Source: Polyangia bacterium (GTDB taxonomy: Bacteria; Myxococcota_A; Polyangia; Polyangiales; Polyangiaceae). From it: a stretch of 9,237 nucleotides of DNA. Below are positions 5,811 through 9,237 of the stretch, piece after piece. The stretch is from contig JAUILJ010000246.1 of NCBI GenBank assembly GCA_030433055.1, positions 1 to 9,237 on the forward strand, read 5' to 3'. Position 1 is the first letter of the stretch; the number at the start of each line of letters is the position of its first letter. The notes beneath the pieces were generated by a model that had not been told where the DNA came from, did not search any database, and saw nothing but the letters and a program-made list of their open reading frames with translations. A program made the position numbers and the translations under genes.

Positions 5811-6623
5811 ATGCACACGCGGCCAGCGCAGGTTCGGGGTCGCTTCTACCCAGGGGCGCCGCGAGAAATCGAACGTCAGGCGCTGGCGTGCTTGGGGGAG
5901 AGCGTCGACCCGCAGCCAGCGCTGGCGCTGCTGTTGCCCCACGCGGGCTGGACATACAGCGGCGCGATCGCCGGAGAAGCCATCGCCCGCACTCGGATCC
6001 CCGAGCGCGTGATCGTGCTGTGCCCCAATCATACGGGGCGAGGTGCGCGCGGTGCGCTGTGGTCTCGAGGCGAATGGGAGTGCGGAGTCGATCGGGTCGC
6101 GATCGACGAGCCGTTGGCGGCTGCGCTGCTCGCCGAGACGGCCGTGCTCACCCCGGATGACACAGCCCACTTCGGAGAACATGCGATCGAGGTGTTGCTA
6201 CCTCTCCTGCGAGCCAGGCAACCCCAGCTGCGTGTGGTGCCGATTTGCCTCGGGCCCTTGCCGCTTCAAGCCTGCGCGGACGTGGGGCGCGCGATGGCCG
6301 CGGTGATCTCACGCGAGCCCGCAGGCGAGCGTCCGCTGATCGTCGCGAGCAGTGACATGTCCCACTTCCTCAGTGCTGGAGGAGCCGAGCGAGCGGATGC
6401 CCCAGCGCTCGATGCGGTCAGCCGCCTGGATCCAGCTCTGCTCTACGAGCGCGTGGTCTCCCAGGACATCAGCATGTGTGGCTTCCTGCCCACCTGCGCC
6501 ATGCTGTTTGCGGTGCGAGCGCTGGGCGCTAGCCGTGCCGAGCTCGTGCGCTACGGCCACTCCGGCATGGTGACGGGAGACGACAGCCGTGTCGTGGCGT
6601 ATGCCAGCTTTCGAGTGACGTAG
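5811..6623 (+). CDS. MEMO1-family protein (AmmeMemoRadiSam system protein B type)
   Basis: This 270-residue protein starts MHTRPAQVRGRFYP, the usual N-terminus of the MEMO family. The fold is related to class III extradiol dioxygenases, and a metal site can be seen: PHAGWTYSG (His44), CPNHTGRG (His74), SSDMSHF (180-186, His185) and the Cys in ISMCGFLP (Cys223). These match the metal-binding His/Cys positions described for human MEMO1. YGHSG (248-252) and the ending are also family-typical. Biochemical function in bacteria is unsettled: copper or iron binding and redox roles have been proposed for the family. The usual partners AMMECR1 and the radical-SAM protein are absent from the window. 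A longer frame from TTG 5775 adds 12 residues and has GGAG 6 nt upstream, so it cannot be excluded. I chose 5811 because it fits the family alignment. Confidence 0.9.
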   Translation: MHTRPAQVRGRFYPGAPREIERQALACLGESVDPQPALALLLPHAGWTYSGAIAGEAIARTRIPERVIVLCPNHTGRGARGALWSRGEWECGVDRVAIDEPLAAALLAETAVLTPDDTAHFGEHAIEVLLPLLRARQPQLRVVPICLGPLPLQACADVGRAMAAVISREPAGERPLIVASSDMSHFLSAGGAERADAPALDAVSRLDPALLYERVVSQDISMCGFLPTCAMLFAVRALGASRAELVRYGHSGMVTGDDSRVVAYASFRVT

Positions 6624-6680
6624 AGTTGAGCGACACGATGCTGAGCTGAACGCGGGCCGGAGCAAATTGCCGGGTCTTCA

Positions 6681-6702
6681 GCCAGCTTTGGACAGCGCTG
6701 GC
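6681..6702 (+). promoter_or_regulatory. Hairpin just upstream of the AlgH ribosome-binding site
   Basis: GCCAGC (6681-6686) and GCTGGC (6697-6702) form a 6-bp stem with a 10-nt loop. It ends 1 nt before the purine-rich ribosome-binding site of the YqgE/AlgH gene and lies in the 92-bp gap after the MEMO gene. It may end MEMO transcription or influence access to the ribosome-binding site. No T-tract follows. Confidence 0.3.
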
Positions 6703-6703
6703 C

Positions 6704-6711
6704 GGGGGGAG
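6704..6711 (+). promoter_or_regulatory. Shine-Dalgarno sequence fixing the AlgH GTG start
   Basis: GGGGGGAG lies 4 nt before GTG 6716 and is one of very few convincing ribosome-binding sites in the window. It decides between the GTG at 6716 and the in-frame GTG at 6725. Confidence 0.6.
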
Positions 6712-6715
6712 TAGC

Positions 6716-7288
6716 GTGTGTGGGGTGACTTCGCTGGCTCCAGGCCTGTTGATCGCCGCCCCGCCGCTGGGTGACCCGAATTTCGATCGCTCGGTCGTGC
6801 TGCTGGCACAGCACGACGCCGACGGCGCCTTTGGCTGGATCATCAACGGCCGCGACGTGATGACGCTCGAAGACTTGCTGGAGCGCGCGGACATCGGGGA
6901 CCCCCGCGTGGATACCGATGGTGCGGTGCGGATCGGTGGTCCCGTATCCCAGGAGCAGGTCTGGCTCATTTACCGCACGGAAGAGAAGTTGCCCGACATC
7001 GATGGTCAGTTCGAGGTGTGCGACGGTGTCACCGCGACGGCTTCACGCAAGGTCCTGGAGGCGGTGGCCGAAGGCCGGATGCCTCCGAGCCTCTTCGGCT
7101 TGGTGGGGTACGCGGGGTGGGCACCTTCCCAGCTCGAAGACGAGATCCGCGCTGGCGCATGGCTGCCGACGGACGTGGACGCCGCCATGGTGTTCGAGGT
7201 GGTGCGCGAGGAGCTGTGGACGAAGGCCTACGAGCGCATCGGCACCTCGGCGCTCGCCTTCACCACGCGCACCGTGGGCTCCGCTTGA
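6716..7288 (+). CDS. YqgE/AlgH family protein (UPF0301, DUF179)
   Basis: This 190-residue soluble protein has the expected family length and all its main motifs: LIAAPPLGDPNFDRSVVLL (12-30), the GAFGWIIN block (37-44), GGPVSQEQVWLIY (74-86) and GYAGWAPSQLEDEI..GAWL (131-150). The molecular role of YqgE/AlgH is not established; the AlgH name comes from a Pseudomonas alginate locus and should not be read as function here. The start is GTG, supported by the Shine-Dalgarno at 6704-6711. The stop is 6 nt before the next ATG, so it is probably co-transcribed with the SUMF1-like gene. Confidence 0.93.
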   Translation: MCGVTSLAPGLLIAAPPLGDPNFDRSVVLLAQHDADGAFGWIINGRDVMTLEDLLERADIGDPRVDTDGAVRIGGPVSQEQVWLIYRTEEKLPDIDGQFEVCDGVTATASRKVLEAVAEGRMPPSLFGLVGYAGWAPSQLEDEIRAGAWLPTDVDAAMVFEVVREELWTKAYERIGTSALAFTTRTVGSA

Positions 7289-7294
7289 ATCCAT

Positions 7295-8203
7295 ATGGGC
7301 CCCGGATCGCGCTGGATTTTTTGGGGGTTAGGTTGCACCGGGATCGCCGCGTGGCTCGGCGTTCAGCCCATCTGGGGCGCCGAGGCACGGGCTCAGGGCG
7401 CTGACCCGGCGCAAACAGGATCCCAGCGCGCGGACGCCCCCAGGCCCAAGCGCGTCAACGGTTGCCTCCCGGAAATGCAGCGGGTGTCGGGTTTCTGTAT
7501 CGACCGCTGGGAAGTGCGCACCGAGACTCCAGCTGGCGAGCCGCTCTCGCCCTTCTACCCACCGGACTATCGGATCCTGAACAAGATCCGCAAGGTGTGG
7601 GTGCTGGAGCGCCCGCGCGTGGGGCCTGAGCGCGCTCGCGCGATGCCCCTGCCGCCGCTCCCTGCGTGGCAAAAGCGGCCGTTCAAGCTGCGCGCTGTGT
7701 CCGAGGCTGGAGTGATTCCACAAGGATACATGAGTTACTACATGGCCAAGCGTGCGTGTCAGGGCGCTGGCAAGCGGCTCTGCCGCGACGACGAGTGGGA
7801 GCTGGCGTGCAAGGGGCGGGGGCAGACCAAGTTTCCCTATGGCGCGGACTACGTTGCTGGCCGTTGCAACGTCTTTCGTGAGTTCCATCCGGCCGATGTG
7901 CTGCACCTGGACGCATCGAGCGGCCATCGCGACCCGCGGCTGAACCTGGTGCTGGAGAACGGAACGGATCCCGGGTTGCGAGACACCGGGGCCACGTCGG
8001 GTTGCGTGAGCCAGTGGAGCGGCGGCGGCGTCTACGATATGGTCGGCAACCTGGATGAGTGGGTCGAAGATCCCAAGGGGCGGTTCCGCGGGGGATTCTA
8101 CTCGCGCAACACGCGCTCGGGGTGCGAGGCGAAGGTGGTCACTCACCCCGCGGGCTATTTCGACTACTCGACGGGGACCCGCTGCTGCGCGGATCCACAC
8201 TGA
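7295..8203 (+). CDS. Exported SUMF1/formylglycine-generating-enzyme-like protein
   Basis: This 302-residue protein has a hydrophobic N-terminus (residues 7-23, after Arg6) and a possible cleavage site after ARA (31-33), so export is likely; the Cys at 14 does not sit in a good lipobox. Residues 57-300 form an FGE-sulfatase/SUMF1-like domain: VSGFCIDRWEVR (64-75), RACQGAGKRLCRDDEWELACKG (153-174), YDMVGNLDEWVED (247-259), RGGFYS (265-270) and STGTRCC (292-298). True formylglycine-generating enzymes carry a catalytic Cys pair just after the RGGS motif. At the corresponding spacing here are Arg271 and Gly276, with only Cys277 near, so that catalytic activity is doubtful. Residues 76-135 are a Pro/Arg-rich insertion between the first and second motifs. 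Many Cys suggest disulfides in the envelope. The role may be structural or ligand-binding. No Shine-Dalgarno; coupling to AlgH 6 nt upstream is likely. Confidence 0.87.
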   Translation: MGPGSRWIFWGLGCTGIAAWLGVQPIWGAEARAQGADPAQTGSQRADAPRPKRVNGCLPEMQRVSGFCIDRWEVRTETPAGEPLSPFYPPDYRILNKIRKVWVLERPRVGPERARAMPLPPLPAWQKRPFKLRAVSEAGVIPQGYMSYYMAKRACQGAGKRLCRDDEWELACKGRGQTKFPYGADYVAGRCNVFREFHPADVLHLDASSGHRDPRLNLVLENGTDPGLRDTGATSGCVSQWSGGGVYDMVGNLDEWVEDPKGRFRGGFYSRNTRSGCEAKVVTHPAGYFDYSTGTRCCADPH

Positions 8204-8209
8204 GCCCAG

Positions 8210-8239
8210 CGGCGCTCGATCTGGCTCCAACCAGCGCCG
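8210..8239 (+). terminator. Possible transcription end between convergent genes
   Basis: CGGCG (8210-8214) pairs with CGCCG (8235-8239), and inside it CTGG (8221-8224) pairs with CCAG (8231-8234), with a 6-nt one-sided bulge and a 6-nt loop. It starts 6 nt past the TGA of the SUMF1-like gene and is followed by pyrimidine-rich DNA without a real T-run. Its place in the 58-bp gap between convergent genes makes a terminator reasonable. A second small dyad, CAGGC-TTC-GCCTG (8263-8275), overlaps the stop of the SRPBCC gene. Confidence 0.35.
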
Positions 8240-8261
8240 TTCCGCCTTCTCCTGCCTCGTT

Positions 8262-9080
8262 TCAGGCTTCGCCTGCGCCCTGGAGCAGGTGCTTCAGGCG
8301 CTCGAGCGCGAGATCCAGCTCCGCGACCACGGAGACAGCGGGCTGGCTCTTCAGTGCAGAGTGCTCACCCTCGTGCTCGTCGGTCTCCGGCGCGACTTCC
8401 GGTGGGTGCCAGCAGCTCCAGACCAGCGCCACGATGCGCTCCTTGGAAGTGAACGGGGAGGGCAATGTGCGCAAGCTCAGGGTGCTCGCGTCTTCTTCTT
8501 CCCACACCAGGCTGAGGTCGCGCCCGGGGACGTTGCAGAGCACTCTCCCGCTGAGCCTGCGTTCGGCGAGGCGCAGCGTGACATCCGCTCCCTCTTGCCG
8601 CACGGTACCACTCCAGAGCCAGCGCGCTGCGAGCGCGGGCTCGGTGGCGAAGGCGTACACCGTCTCTGCGCTGGTACTCAGGGGCTGCGCCGCCCAGTGG
8701 CTGGTTCGATCGAGCCCCGGGTGGCGCTCCAGGCCGTGCGCCAGTTGACTCAGCGCCAGCCGCCAGGATGATTCCATGCCCTGGGCGTCCGCGTCCTGAA
8801 CGGCGTGATGGGTCAGCCGCACGCCGCCTGCGATCACTTCGAGCTCCAGCTTGGTGTCATTGTCTTGCAGCACCACCCGTCGCCCTGGATCCAGCTCGGA
8901 GACTTCGAGCTCGAGGCTCACCCCGAGCGCCGGCCAAAGTAGCTCGAGCACCTGGCCCACACCTACCTCGCCCTTCACTTCGTCCGCTTGCCACAGCGCC
9001 AGCCCGTTGCTGGTGCTGAGCGCGCGCCAGACCTCCAGGCTGGGTGCAACGATCCGACGTTCGATCTGGATGGCCGTCAT
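8262..9080 (-). CDS. Tandem SRPBCC (AHSA1-like) domain protein
   Basis: Numbering is from ATG 9080 (272 residues). Residues 3-120 open with IQIERRIVAPSLEVWRALST..GLALWQADEV, the classic start of an AHSA1-type SRPBCC domain (helix-grip fold with a deep hydrophobic ligand cavity). Residues 129-265 look like a second, more diverged copy: TSAETVYAFATEPALAARWLW, later LTLR-type strands, LSLVWEEED and SWSCWH-type strands, ending in a long C-terminal helix (LALERLKHLLQ). Such proteins bind lipids or hydrophobic small molecules or act as stress-related cofactors; the ligand cannot be predicted. The frame extends to ATG 9215, but the added 45 residues are unlike any domain, cover the 18-bp palindrome and have no ribosome-binding site, so 9080 is preferred. 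AGGAG lies 15 nt upstream of it, which is longer than ideal. Soluble and cytoplasmic. Confidence 0.85.
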   Translation of the reverse strand: MTAIQIERRIVAPSLEVWRALSTSNGLALWQADEVKGEVGVGQVLELLWPALGVSLELEVSELDPGRRVVLQDNDTKLELEVIAGGVRLTHHAVQDADAQGMESSWRLALSQLAHGLERHPGLDRTSHWAAQPLSTSAETVYAFATEPALAARWLWSGTVRQEGADVTLRLAERRLSGRVLCNVPGRDLSLVWEEEDASTLSLRTLPSPFTSKERIVALVWSCWHPPEVAPETDEHEGEHSALKSQPAVSVVAELDLALERLKHLLQGAGEA

Positions 9081-9104
9081 GGGGTTAGCGCTGCTCTCCT
9101 CGCA

Positions 9105-9122
9105 TCCTCGATGCATCGAGGA
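9105..9122. promoter_or_regulatory. 18-bp perfect palindrome, candidate operator
   Basis: TCCTCGATGCATCGAGGA is a perfect dyad of 9-bp half-sites. It lies 24 bp upstream of the SRPBCC ATG at 9080 and 71 bp before the possible divergent start at 9194. Position and symmetry fit a binding site for a dimeric regulator. On the minus strand, TACAAT (complement of 9197-9202) could be a -10 element upstream of it, but no matching -35 was found. Confidence 0.5.
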
Positions 9123-9193
9123 CGAATCGCAGAGTCGGGGCAGGGCGTAGCCGCTTGGGCGCGGTGGGAGCGAGCGGAAGCTGGAGTTTCCAT

Positions 9194-9237
9194 ATGATTG
9201 TAGGAGATCTGCCATATAGCGCGGTGTGGCGGAGTTT
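9194..9237 (+). CDS. Possible start of a divergent gene leaving the window
   Basis: ATG 9194 opens a frame (MIVGDLPYSAVWRS) that stays open to the right edge, 14 full codons. GGAG at 9183-9186 lies 7 nt before it, a good ribosome-binding spacing that most genes in this window lack. Against it: only about half the third positions are G or C, unlike the neighbours, and the stretch is too short to identify. If real, it is divergent from the SRPBCC gene with the palindrome between them. Confidence 0.3.
   Translation, partial: MIVGDLPYSAVWRS

Noticed and set aside
467..7331. Similar 21-22-nt stretches at 467-487 and 7310-7331 sharing CGCTGG and TTGGGGGTTAG
   Set aside because: One is intergenic and the other codes for the SUMF1-like signal peptide. 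The likeness is short, has an indel and no terminal structure, so chance is the simplest reading.
7328..8230. 300-codon minus-strand frame opposite the SUMF1-like gene
   Set aside because: The product lacks motifs and is antisense to a gene with several SUMF1 motifs in order.
9081..9215. 45-residue N-terminal extension of the SRPBCC protein from ATG 9215
   Set aside because: The added residues are low in domain character, include the 18-bp palindrome, and lack a ribosome-binding site, while ATG 9080 begins exactly at the domain.

Overview
The window is high-GC bacterial chromosomal DNA with strong third-position G/C preference in every real gene. It holds housekeeping-accessory and signalling genes and no mobile element, tRNA, rRNA or CRISPR. 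Several traits fit a Myxococcota (Polyangiales-like) genome: a lipoprotein with a Gly/Ser-rich linker after the lipobox cysteine, an FHA-GGDEF protein with a long Pro-rich disordered head, a secreted formylglycine-generating-enzyme-like protein, and scarce Shine-Dalgarno sequences. This assignment is inference from style, not a database match.

Layout. On the minus strand, from right to left, lie a TerB-like helical protein (5707-5102), a metallo-beta-lactamase-fold phosphodiesterase-like enzyme (4954-4106), an ATP-cone/PD-(D/E)XK nuclease fusion only 5 nt downstream of it (4100-3159), an FHA-GGDEF diguanylate cyclase (3053-1869), an alpha/beta-hydrolase lipoprotein (1756-515) and the 5' part of a membrane-anchored coiled-coil protein that runs off the left edge (370-1). 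On the plus strand, divergent from the TerB-like gene, lie a MEMO1-family protein (5811-6623), a YqgE/AlgH-family protein (6716-7288) and, 6 nt after its stop, an exported SUMF1-like protein (7295-8203). A tandem SRPBCC protein (9080-8262, minus) converges on the latter. Its 5' side faces a possible divergent plus-strand gene that starts at 9194 and leaves the window.

How the genes may work together. Only two pairs have spacing that supports co-expression: the MBL enzyme with the ATP-cone nuclease, and AlgH with the SUMF1-like protein. The MBL/ATP-cone-nuclease pair is the most unusual unit, because a predicted nucleotide-sensing module is fused to a DNA-cleavage fold and follows a predicted phosphodiesterase. 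The FHA-GGDEF gene downstream is on the same strand but 105 bp away, and no functional link is shown.

No stretch above 300 bases lacks a gene. The gaps (roughly 60-150 bp) hold several inverted repeats. The best is an 18-bp perfect palindrome at 9105-9122, upstream of the SRPBCC gene and between the two possibly divergent genes. A CUUG-tetraloop hairpin at the start of the lipoprotein gene is the next most interesting.
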